Part shown: positions 37,382 to 45,334 of the stretch, piece by piece
How positions within the stretch are numbered: the first letter of the stretch is position 1
Layout of the letters: the number at the start of each line of letters is the position of its first letter
Assembly (NCBI GenBank): GCA_017443025.1
Contig: JAFSPG010000015.1
Coordinates: forward strand, 59,283-123,282
Direction: 5' to 3'
DNA: 64,000 bases
Origin: Bacteroidales bacterium
GTDB lineage: Bacteria; Bacteroidota; Bacteroidia; Bacteroidales; UBA932
Translations under genes and position numbers: made by a program
Notes under the pieces: model-generated
The model's input: the letters and a program-made list of their open reading frames with translations, nothing else
Told to the model about the DNA's origin: nothing
The model's database searches: none

Positions 37382-39709
37382 CTAGTTTTGAGTTATATTG
37401 CTGAACTCGTAGGTGTAACCGTCGGCGTTAAGCTTGAGTTTTATCGTTGCAGTGTGGTCCGCATCCAGATATGTGTTCAAGTCGGAATTATTTTCAGCGC
37501 TAAGCTTATTATACCACTGCCATGAAGGATTCGTAACGGTCTGGATATTTACACCGTACTGATCAGTATCATAGCGGCCGAGATACTGCCAAGTAGACTT
37601 GTCAATGAAGTATATCTGGAACCAGAACTTGTAGCGTTCATTGTTACCCCAAGCATTGGGATGGGTCCATCCAAACGGTGCATTATCCAGTTTCCAAACG
37701 CCGTTACCGACATATGTTGAGAGCTGAACGTTTGTTCCCCTGTCAAGCTGCAGGTAACGAGCTTCGGAAACGCGATCCAGAGATACAGTACCAGTCTCAA
37801 AGTTGACGCGGACTCTGTAAACGCTGGTGTTTGCAACACCATCGTATGAGATTGCACCCCATCCGGGATAGAGCGGCTGAACTGCAGATGCATCGGCATT
37901 CAGCTCATAATGCTTCTGCCCGTTAGCTGTCTCTACAAGGAAGAAGAAACGCTGGCCGCTTGTAAGTTTGCAGAATGCCTCATAATTATATCCGCTCGCA
38001 CCTTCAAGACCGTCTTCGTCACCGGCGTTGGAATTAGTGTAAGCGTTATTGAAGGCGGTGCTGTAACGCATTTTAATCTTATTGCCAGCTTCATCTACGC
38101 CGTTACCGGAAATGTACACTTCCTCGCCTGCAGTAATGCGGTTATCGAGGATGTCGGTGATGGTATGGGTATAATGGCCGAGCCTGTTGTTCATATTGAG
38201 GCCGAGACGGGCATAGTAGCGGTTCTCATCAATCTCGTAGGTGGAGACGAATTTGAAACCGGGCTCAAAACTGTCGCCGTCTGCGGGCTGGACATAGAAG
38301 TATGTCTGCTCGTTATAGTTGGCAGGATATGATTCGGGATTATTTCCGTTGCTGCTGTGGCGTCCATAATTCTCTACTGTTTCATTGCCATTGGCAGGGT
38401 CCTTGAGGGTAAAGCGGAATTTATATCTGTTGGCCCAGCCAGCATTACCTCTTCTGAGACAGAAATAGCTGACATACCACTGGCCTTTCTCCCAGTAGGT
38501 CATAGCCATGTTGCCATCCACTGCACCTTCGCGAGGGCAGCTGTTCTGGTAAACATTCACAGCAGTAATCTGGCGAACTTCAGCGATACCTGCAGGAAGA
38601 ACCATGCGGATGCGGTATTGGCCGGTAGCCGGTGCACTGTAAGCTGCATTGGCCACCTTGCTGAGGTGTTCAACAGCAGTACCATCTGCGTTGAGGGTAA
38701 ATTTCTCTCCGCCTTCAGCCTCGAAGTAAATCTTTTCTCCCTCCGTGAGGGTGGTGAAAATTTCGTAGTTATAAGGATAGTCGCTGACGGCTGCATGGGT
38801 GATATCATTCCAGTAACCGCTTCCTACGTAAACGCAGCTCTGGTCGGCCTCATATGCACCGGCACCTTTGATCTTAACCTCTTCACCTTCATAGAAAGCG
38901 GTTTTCCAATTGCTTCCGCTGAGAGTGCCAAGGTTGAGATTAGCGTTGCGCTCGATTTCCTGTACGCCACTCTTGTTCAGACGGATAAACTGGGCGCCTT
39001 TCCAAAGGGTGATGCTGAAGCCGTTGGAATATGTGCCGGGGAGAATAACGAAATAATAAGTGGAACCGTTCACGAAGCTGCCGGTAAGCTGAACAGAGCT
39101 TTCGCCGGTCTTGTCGGAGATTGCACCGGAAACGGGATCAACCACGACGGTACCTGAAAGTACCTCGCCGCCTGCAGCCTCAATTTTAACATCGGTGATA
39201 TCGTCAAGGCCGATTGTAAAGCCTACGAGAGCGCCGACATTCTTGAACAGGAACTCGTAATTTGATGCAGTTGCAACTGAAACGTTTGCCTGAGGGTCAA
39301 AACTGCCGACAGTCGCGGCCTGTGCCGAAGGGAGGTTGGCTGTAATTTTGCAATCAGTCAGGGCGTCGGCAACAGTAGCTGTTGATTGTGCAGGAGAGAG
39401 AGCATAGTAGGTGCTTGCGGTCTCGGCACTTCCTGAAAATGTTGCTATGCGATCATCTGCAGAAACAGATTCTGTAGTAAATTCGTTGTTAGTTGGAGTC
39501 TCAACTGCGGCGAAAACGGAGATTTTGTCGTCGGTCGACCAGGCGATACCCCAGTCTTCTGTGTCAAGGGTAGTTTTGAGGGCATCAGTGGAACCGGTGA
39601 ATGTCAAGTGAACTTTCTTGGGTCCATTGACGGAAGAATTCTCCTGCTCCTTGGAGCAAGCTGCGATGGCAACGACTGCCATCAGGAAAATGTAAAAATA
39701 CTTTTTCAT
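37382..39709 (-). CDS. Large lipoprotein: fimbrillin-like domain plus two SusF-like modules
   Basis: About 775 residues from MKKYFYIFLMAVVAIAAC (39709), where a lipoprotein signal begins; the longer frame from 39766 runs through the microprotein gene. The N-terminal 240 residues parallel those of the gene at 33364 (HLTFTGSTDALKTTLD, YYALSPAQSTAT, SYFYxxxxGxYSxGFSITLWK-like pattern). Two SusE/F-like modules follow, each with a YNYEIF or YNYEAF entry and GxYRIRM/YRVRV and RYKFxF core strands. It lacks the SGNH domain of its neighbour. Probable role: surface binding of the mannan substrate or of the fragments used by the same operon; this is inferred. Confidence 0.75.
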   Translation of the reverse strand: MKKYFYIFLMAVVAIAACSKEQENSSVNGPKKVHLTFTGSTDALKTTLDTEDWGIAWSTDDKISVFAAVETPTNNEFTTESVSADDRIATFSGSAETASTYYALSPAQSTATVADALTDCKITANLPSAQAATVGSFDPQANVSVATASNYEFLFKNVGALVGFTIGLDDITDVKIEAAGGEVLSGTVVVDPVSGAISDKTGESSVQLTGSFVNGSTYYFVILPGTYSNGFSITLWKGAQFIRLNKSGVQEIERNANLNLGTLSGSNWKTAFYEGEEVKIKGAGAYEADQSCVYVGSGYWNDITHAAVSDYPYNYEIFTTLTEGEKIYFEAEGGEKFTLNADGTAVEHLSKVANAAYSAPATGQYRIRMVLPAGIAEVRQITAVNVYQNSCPREGAVDGNMAMTYWEKGQWYVSYFCLRRGNAGWANRYKFRFTLKDPANGNETVENYGRHSSNGNNPESYPANYNEQTYFYVQPADGDSFEPGFKFVSTYEIDENRYYARLGLNMNNRLGHYTHTITDILDNRITAGEEVYISGNGVDEAGNKIKMRYSTAFNNAYTNSNAGDEDGLEGASGYNYEAFCKLTSGQRFFFLVETANGQKHYELNADASAVQPLYPGWGAISYDGVANTSVYRVRVNFETGTVSLDRVSEARYLQLDRGTNVQLSTYVGNGVWKLDNAPFGWTHPNAWGNNERYKFWFQIYFIDKSTWQYLGRYDTDQYGVNIQTVTNPSWQWYNKLSAENNSDLNTYLDADHTATIKLKLNADGYTYEFSNITQN

Positions 39710-39722
39710 GGCTGTCATTGTT

Positions 39723-39860
39723 TTAGTCTTCTTCTTCCCAGTCGAAATAATCATACTGATTGCCAAAGTGCTCGCCCGTGCTGGGATTGCAGACGACGTC
39801 TTCAGCTACGATGGTCACGGTGTATGTCTCCGGGGCCTGGTAAAAATGTTTGATGGTCAT
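39723..39860 (-). CDS. 45-residue acidic microprotein at the head of the lipoprotein operon
   Basis: Starts MTIKHFYQAPETYTV (ATG at 39858-39860) and ends FDWEEED with TAA at 39723-39725. It has no signal peptide. It begins basic and aromatic (KHFYQAPET), has one cysteine (DVVCNPSTGEHFG) and finishes strongly acidic. Short proteins with a YxxPE start and a cysteine-proline-glycine centre are common next to surface-protein genes in Bacteroidales, but none has a known function to me. The gap to the next start is 13 bases, so translation is probably coupled. The frame lacks length support but is clean, and a -7 box lies upstream. Confidence 0.6.
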   Translation of the reverse strand: MTIKHFYQAPETYTVTIVAEDVVCNPSTGEHFGNQYDYFDWEEED

Positions 39861-39920
39861 TATAAAAGGTTTTAATTATTATTTTTATACCTATTATCTT
39901 TTTGGGCTTTAATCACGCCG

Positions 39921-39928
39921 CAAAATTA
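39921..39928 (-). promoter_or_regulatory. Promoter -7 element of the microprotein-lipoprotein unit
   Basis: The minus strand reads TAATTTTG, matching TAnnTTTG, about 60 bases before the microprotein start. The -33 region is A/T-rich without a clear TTTG. Confidence 0.4.
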
Positions 39929-39979
39929 TTCTCATACTTGTATTAAAAAGTACGTATTTATGACGAATTAGTCCGATTT

Positions 39980-40010
39980 TTTGCATGGTGTCTCCAAATG
40001 TGTATTTTCG
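39980..40010 (+). promoter_or_regulatory. Promoter of the MFS-manA-GH92 unit
   Basis: A -33 box TTTG at 39980-39983 (within TTTTTTG), a 19-base spacer, and a -7 box TATTTTCG at 40003-40010, 20 bases before the MFS start. It is divergent from the microprotein promoter. Confidence 0.75.
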
Positions 40011-40030
40011 TGAAAAATTTTGTTTGAGCC

Positions 40031-41179
40031 ATGAACGAAGTTAAAAGCCGAGCCTATCTTTCGGTGCTTGCCCTCTTTTTTGTAATGGGCTTCTGTGACG
40101 TCGTGGGAATAGCCACCAGCTATCTCCAGAAGGACTTTTCGCTAAGTGAGTCGATGGCTGGATTCATACCGTCGATGGTATTCGTATGGTTCCTTGTGCT
40201 GTCGGTGCCGTCGTCGCTGCTGATGAACAAAATCGGACGAAAAGGGATGGTCCTGCTCAGCTGTGTGGTTACGGCGGTAGGTATGGTCATACCATTTATA
40301 TATTACAGCTTTGCGACCAGTATCGTCGGCTTCGCCCTTCTCGGAATCGGGAATACCATGCTGCAGGTGTCGCTGAATCCTCTGCTGTCGAACGTGGTGT
40401 CGGGAGAGAAACTTTCGTCCTGCCTTTCCGCCGGCCAGGCCGTTAAGGCGGTTTCGTCATTCTGTGCCCCGCTCCTTGCCCTCTTCGCAGTGCAGGTACT
40501 CGGTGGCTGGAAGTATCTCTTCCTTATATATGCTGCAGCTACGGTGCTTTCCTTCCTGTTGCTATTCGCCACCCGCATTCCCCGGGAGCCTTCGCCAACT
40601 TCGGCTCCTTCGGCCGGAGAATTGTTTTCCCTGCTGAAGGACCCTCTGGTGCTGCTGCTTTTCCTCGGGATTTTCTTCGTTGTGGGTGTCGATGTGGGGA
40701 CCAATACCGTCTCGGCCAAACTGCTGATTGAACGTTGTAGTCTTCCGGTTGAGGAGGCTTCGCTCGGTGCCAGCGTATACTTTTTCTGCCGTACGGCCGG
40801 CTCCTTCCTGGGTGCCTGGCTGCTCACGAGAGTCAGTGATACAAAGTACCTCAGGTGGAATCTTTTGCTTGCCGTACTTGCGATGGCATCGCTGTTCTTT
40901 ACAAATACTCCGCTTCTGCTGCTTGTCGGAATCGGCGGCATAGGCTTGTTCTGCGCCTGCGTTTTCTCGATTCTCTTTTCGGTGGCCCTGCGTGCCCGTC
41001 CTGCCAAGGCTAACGAGATATCCGGCTTTATGATAACGGCTGTATTTGGAGGAGCCGTGATTCCTCCGCTTATGGGCGCGGCGACAGATTTTGCGGGCAG
41101 TCAGATCGGCTCGCTCGCTGTGATATCGCTCTGCCTTGTTTATTTGGTATATTGTTCTTTCAGAATCCAGAAGATATGA
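40031..41179 (+). CDS. MFS sugar transporter (FucP/GlcP-like)
   Basis: 382 residues with about twelve hydrophobic segments. The start AYLSVLALFFVMGFCDVVGIATSYLQKDFSLS resembles FucP-type sugar:H+ symporters, in which a loop of this kind follows helix 1, and SLLMNKIGRKGMV is the MFS loop motif between helices 2 and 3. It lies in the inner membrane and, from its position before manA and GH92, most likely imports free mannose or small mannosides released in the periplasm. Its stop overlaps the manA start (ATGA), so the two are coupled. Confidence 0.82.
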   Translation: MNEVKSRAYLSVLALFFVMGFCDVVGIATSYLQKDFSLSESMAGFIPSMVFVWFLVLSVPSSLLMNKIGRKGMVLLSCVVTAVGMVIPFIYYSFATSIVGFALLGIGNTMLQVSLNPLLSNVVSGEKLSSCLSAGQAVKAVSSFCAPLLALFAVQVLGGWKYLFLIYAAATVLSFLLLFATRIPREPSPTSAPSAGELFSLLKDPLVLLLFLGIFFVVGVDVGTNTVSAKLLIERCSLPVEEASLGASVYFFCRTAGSFLGAWLLTRVSDTKYLRWNLLLAVLAMASLFFTNTPLLLLVGIGGIGLFCACVFSILFSVALRARPAKANEISGFMITAVFGGAVIPPLMGAATDFAGSQIGSLAVISLCLVYLVYCSFRIQKI

Positions 41180-42888
41180 CAAAGGTTTCATATGACCGTT
41201 TCCCGGCCACAAAGGTTGGCGGGCCTCTTTTCAGGGGGTGGAATGCCATCCGCGGTGAATTGATTTCCGGCCTTGAGGGGCCTTTGGCAGTCGATTGCTA
41301 TACAGGTGCCGACGAAGATGAAATTGCCGCCGGGCTTTCGGCCGGCTTTGGCCGGGTTATCCGTACGCGCGAGTGGATGAAGCCGGAGGCCGAGGTCCTT
41401 GAGATGACTTCCCGCTTTATGACTGACGATGTGCTTTTCGGCTTCGTCTCGCCGCTTCGGATGCTTGATTTTTTCGATGAGGTGAAATTGGCGGCCGCCG
41501 GGGCAGAACTTCTCTCTGCAGGGCCTGAGACACTCATTGTCGGCCCCGGGGCTGCGCTTGCAACGCCCGCCGGGGCCAGGCTGGTTTATGCCGATATGGC
41601 CCGCTGGGAAATCCAGCAGCGTTTCCGTGCCCATCGCGCCTTTGCCCTTGGAGTGGATAACCGCGAGGACCCCGTGTCAATCCAGTACAAGCGGGGCTAC
41701 TTCATCGACTGGAGGGCTCTGGACGAGTACAAGGACGGGCTCTTCGGTCGCGTTGACTTCTGGCTCGACACCAATGCCGTAGGCGACCCTAAACTCATTT
41801 CTTCCGCGACCTTTAAGGAAGGGCTTCGACTTACGGTGGAACGCCCCTTCAGGGTGGTGCCTTTCTTTGATCCCGCGCCCTGGGGCGGACAGTGGATGAA
41901 GAGGGTTTGCGGGCTCGATCCGTCGGTTGCCAATTACGGATGGTGCTTTGACTGCGTACCGGAGGAGAACAGCCTTCTTTTCGATGTGGACGGAGTTCTC
42001 TTTGAGCTGCCGTCGGTGGATTTGGTCCGCCTGCACAGCCGTAAGCTACTCGGCGGGCCGGTTGAGGCGCGTTTCGGTAAGGATTTCCCGATTCGCTTCG
42101 ACTTCCTCGATACTGTCGGCGGAGGCAATCTCAGCCTGCAGGTCCACCCGACCACACAGTTTATCCGCGAGCAGTTCGGAATGGCTTATACCCAGGACGA
42201 AAGCTACTATATAATCGATGCCGAAGAAGGTGCCTATGTATATCTTGGCGTCAAGACGGGTATCGACAAGGATGCGATGATTTCCGACCTTCGTGCTGCG
42301 CATCGCGGAGAGTTGGTCTTCGATGCCGACAAGTACGTAAACAAGTGGCCGGCATCCAAGCATAATCATTTCCTTATACCCGGAGGCACTATACATTGCT
42401 CCGGAGCGGGATGTCTGGTTCTTGAAATCAGCGCCACCCCCAATATCTTCACGTTTAAGCTGTGGGACTGGCAGCGGCTTGGCCTCGACGGCAAGCCCCG
42501 CCCGATCAACGTGGAGCGCGGAAGCAAGGTGATTCAATGGGAAAGGAACACCGAATTTGCCCGCGAGCAGCTTGTAAACCACTTCGAGCACGTCTCCTCC
42601 GGAAAGGATTGGAGCATTGTAAAGACCGGCCTGCACCCGTACGAGTTCATCGAAACACGTCGGATTGAGTTTTCCTCCTCGGTGGCCCAGAATACTGCAG
42701 ACAGCGTTCACGTACTAAATCTTGTCGAGGGCGAAAAGGCTGTTGTGGAAAGCCCTTCGGGCAGCTTCGAACCCTTCGAGGTCCATTACGCCGAGACCTT
42801 CATTATCCCTGCACATCTGGGTGAGTATTCACTTCGTTCGCTTTATGCCGGAGAGTGTGCTGTCATGCAGGCTTCGGTAAGATTTTAG
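41176..42888 (+). CDS. manA: Mannose-6-phosphate isomerase, class I, long form
   Basis: 570 residues from MTKVSYDRFPATKVGG; the longer frame at 41152 starts inside the upstream gene. The C-terminal half is the type I cupin isomerase: LSLQVHP (Gln and His zinc ligands), TQDESYY (Glu ligand), GGTIHCSG (His ligand), and ISATPNIFTFKLWDWQR. It interconverts mannose 6-phosphate and fructose 6-phosphate. About 270 N-terminal residues (SGLEGPLAVDCYTG, VYADMARWEIQQRFR, GYFIDWRALDEYK) recall a nucleotide-kinase fold but have no Walker A motif. This long form is usual in Bacteroidetes. No mannose kinase gene is visible nearby. Confidence 0.9.
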   Translation: MTKVSYDRFPATKVGGPLFRGWNAIRGELISGLEGPLAVDCYTGADEDEIAAGLSAGFGRVIRTREWMKPEAEVLEMTSRFMTDDVLFGFVSPLRMLDFFDEVKLAAAGAELLSAGPETLIVGPGAALATPAGARLVYADMARWEIQQRFRAHRAFALGVDNREDPVSIQYKRGYFIDWRALDEYKDGLFGRVDFWLDTNAVGDPKLISSATFKEGLRLTVERPFRVVPFFDPAPWGGQWMKRVCGLDPSVANYGWCFDCVPEENSLLFDVDGVLFELPSVDLVRLHSRKLLGGPVEARFGKDFPIRFDFLDTVGGGNLSLQVHPTTQFIREQFGMAYTQDESYYIIDAEEGAYVYLGVKTGIDKDAMISDLRAAHRGELVFDADKYVNKWPASKHNHFLIPGGTIHCSGAGCLVLEISATPNIFTFKLWDWQRLGLDGKPRPINVERGSKVIQWERNTEFAREQLVNHFEHVSSGKDWSIVKTGLHPYEFIETRRIEFSSSVAQNTADSVHVLNLVEGEKAVVESPSGSFEPFEVHYAETFIIPAHLGEYSLRSLYAGECAVMQASVRF

Positions 42889-42920
42889 TTTTTTGTATAT
42901 TCGCAGACTTTTCTTGAGAT

Positions 42921-45272
42921 ATGAGACATTTAGTTTACGGCATAGCCGCTGTAGTGACGCTGGCGACATCCTGTTCAAGCCAGGAAGACTTGCTGTCATA
43001 CGTCAATCCCAATATCGGTACGGTTCATAGCCGCTGGTTCGTTTATACCCCCGCCGCCGTGCCCTTCGGCATGGCCAAGCTGGGTGCCTCGACCAACGGC
43101 ACTTACGGCAACAATGACGGCTGGGAGGCAGTGGGTTATGAAGATTCCCACACTTCCATCGACGGCTTTCCCTGCTTTCACGAATTCCAGGTAGGCGGCC
43201 TTGCGCTGATGCCAGTTACCGGCGAGCCTGTAACCCGGCCCGGACTTCTCGAGGCCCCGCAGGACGGATGGCGCTCTTCATTCGACAAAGTTTCGGAGAA
43301 AGCATCTGCCGGATACTACAGCGTAGTACTGAAGGATTACGGCGTGAAGGCGGAGCTGACCGCGACCGCCCGTGTGGGATTCCAGCGCTTTACCTTCGAG
43401 AACCCTGCAGATGGAGGCCACATCCTCGTGAATGTGGGTACTCGGGAAGGGGAGAGCGGAGCCGTAAGGGATGCCTTCGCCAAGCTTGAGGGCAACATTA
43501 TAAGCGGATATGTGGTAACCGAACCTGAGTACGTAAAGAAGTATCAGAGCGGTGCCACGGTGTCGATGTATTTCTACGGGGAGCTCTCCTGCGCGCCGGA
43601 CGCGGCGACGGCCTTCCACGTGGGCGAAGCCCGCACGGAAGCCTCGTCAGTCTCCGGCCCCGGCGCCGTTCTCTGCCTGGATTACAATGCTCCCGGTGAA
43701 GTCGTAGCCAAAATCGGACTCTCGTATACATCCATTGACAACGCCCGCGCAAATCTTGAGGCAGAAGCCCCCGGGCTCGATTTTGACGGCGCCTTGAAGC
43801 AGGCTCAAGACTCATGGCGCGCAGCCCTAGGCCGAATCAGGGTTAAAGGCGGTAAGAACGAAGACAGAATCAAGTTCTACACCGGCCTTTACCACGCCCT
43901 TCTCGGCCGCGGCCTTGCCAGCGACGTTAACGGAGCATATCCCCGCAATGACGGCAGCGTGGGCCAGATTCCATGCAACGCCGACGGAAAACCCATACAC
44001 AACCATTATAACACTGATGCCATCTGGGGTGGCTACTGGAACCTAACCCAGCTATGGGCCCTGGCCTATCCGGAGTACTACGCCGACTGGGTGTCCAGCC
44101 AGCTACTGGTATTCCAGGACGCAGGATGGCTGGGCGACGGCATCGCCTGCAGTCGCTACGTTTCCGGAGTCGGCACAAATATGGTCCCCATCGCCTTCGC
44201 CGGCGCCTACAACAGCGGAATCCGCGGCTATGATATCAAAAAAATGTATGCCGCAGCCCGTAAGGACAATCTCCAGTGGGAAGGCCGCATCCCCGGAGCC
44301 GGAAAGATGGATATAAAGTCCTTCATCCAAAAGGGATACATTCCCTACAAGGATGGATGGGCATGCGACGAAGGCGGAGCTACATTCAGCGTCTCGCATA
44401 TGCTGGAGTATGGCTTCAGCAGTTATGCCACGGCCCAGCTCGCAAAGCAGCTCGGCCACGAGGACGATTACCGCAAGCTCACGGACCTATCTTACGCCTG
44501 GGCAAAAGCCTTTGACGACGGCCTCGGCCTTGTGCGCCCGCAGGATTCTAAAGGCAACTTCATAACCCCCTTCGACCCGCTTGAATCCTGGCGAGGTTTT
44601 CAGGAAGGGAATGCCGTGCAGTACACCTTCTTCGTGCCCCATCAGATTGACTCACTGATCGCAAGGATGGGCCGCGACGAATTCAATACCCGCCTCGACG
44701 GCATCTTCACCGAGGCCCGCAAGAGCATCTTTGGCGGAGGCAAGGTGGCCTACGCTTTCTCTGGCCTGAACAGCCCGTACAACCACGGCAACCAGCCCTG
44801 CCTCCACGAGCCCTGGCTCTTTAACTTCTCGGGCCGCGCCGACCTTACGCAGAAATGGGTACGCCTCATCTGTGACGAGTTCTACGGCACCGATGGCGAG
44901 CACGGCTACGGCTATGGCCAGGACGAAGACCAGGGTCAGCTCGGCGCCTGGTACGTGATGTCGGCCATGGGCCTCTTCGACGTGCAGGGCGGCGCCCCTG
45001 AAAATCCCACATATCAGCTCGGCAGCCCGATTTTCGATGAGATAAAGGTGCAACTCAGCCCCGTCAATGCCTGCGGCAAGACGCTTACCATCCGCACAGA
45101 AGGCAACTCGCCGGAGTCCTACTACGTACAGGGCGCAAAGTGGAACGGAGCCCCGCTTGGGCAGAACTGGCTGTATCGCCGGGAACTGCTCTCCGGCGGC
45201 ACCCTCGTCCTCAGGATGGGCACAGCCCCCTCGGACCTCTGGGCCGCCTCCGCCCCGCCCATCTCCCGCTAA
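42921..45272 (+). CDS. GH92 alpha-mannosidase lipoprotein
   Basis: 783 residues. The signal ends LATSCSSQ. GH92 signatures: YVNPNIGTVHSRWFVYTPAAVPFGMAKLG-type opening (cut in short pieces: NPNIGT, PFGMAKLG), SIDGFPCFHEFQVG, a calcium and catalytic region near IWGGYWNLTQLWALAYPEY, GIRGYDIKKMYAA, and the acidic cluster QDEDQGQLGAWYVMSAMG. GH92 enzymes are calcium-dependent inverting exo-alpha-mannosidases acting on alpha-1,2 or alpha-1,3 linkages. Here it would remove side branches so that GH125 and GH76 products can be finished. It ends the MFS-manA-GH92 unit at a strong hairpin. Confidence 0.94.
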   Translation: MRHLVYGIAAVVTLATSCSSQEDLLSYVNPNIGTVHSRWFVYTPAAVPFGMAKLGASTNGTYGNNDGWEAVGYEDSHTSIDGFPCFHEFQVGGLALMPVTGEPVTRPGLLEAPQDGWRSSFDKVSEKASAGYYSVVLKDYGVKAELTATARVGFQRFTFENPADGGHILVNVGTREGESGAVRDAFAKLEGNIISGYVVTEPEYVKKYQSGATVSMYFYGELSCAPDAATAFHVGEARTEASSVSGPGAVLCLDYNAPGEVVAKIGLSYTSIDNARANLEAEAPGLDFDGALKQAQDSWRAALGRIRVKGGKNEDRIKFYTGLYHALLGRGLASDVNGAYPRNDGSVGQIPCNADGKPIHNHYNTDAIWGGYWNLTQLWALAYPEYYADWVSSQLLVFQDAGWLGDGIACSRYVSGVGTNMVPIAFAGAYNSGIRGYDIKKMYAAARKDNLQWEGRIPGAGKMDIKSFIQKGYIPYKDGWACDEGGATFSVSHMLEYGFSSYATAQLAKQLGHEDDYRKLTDLSYAWAKAFDDGLGLVRPQDSKGNFITPFDPLESWRGFQEGNAVQYTFFVPHQIDSLIARMGRDEFNTRLDGIFTEARKSIFGGGKVAYAFSGLNSPYNHGNQPCLHEPWLFNFSGRADLTQKWVRLICDEFYGTDGEHGYGYGQDEDQGQLGAWYVMSAMGLFDVQGGAPENPTYQLGSPIFDEIKVQLSPVNACGKTLTIRTEGNSPESYYVQGAKWNGAPLGQNWLYRRELLSGGTLVLRMGTAPSDLWAASAPPISR

Positions 45273-45279
45273 GAGACAG

Positions 45280-45315
45280 AAAAAAGCCTTGCAGAGCGTT
45301 CTGTAAGGCTTTTTT
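45280..45315. terminator. Rho-independent terminator after the GH92 gene
   Basis: A 16-base stem, AAAAAAGCCTTGCAGA against TCTGTAAGGCTTTTTT, with loop GCGT at 296-299 (offset 45000). It has a T-run on both strands, so it also suits the converging gene. Confidence 0.92.
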
Positions 45316-45334
45316 CTAAGATATGAATCCTGAA

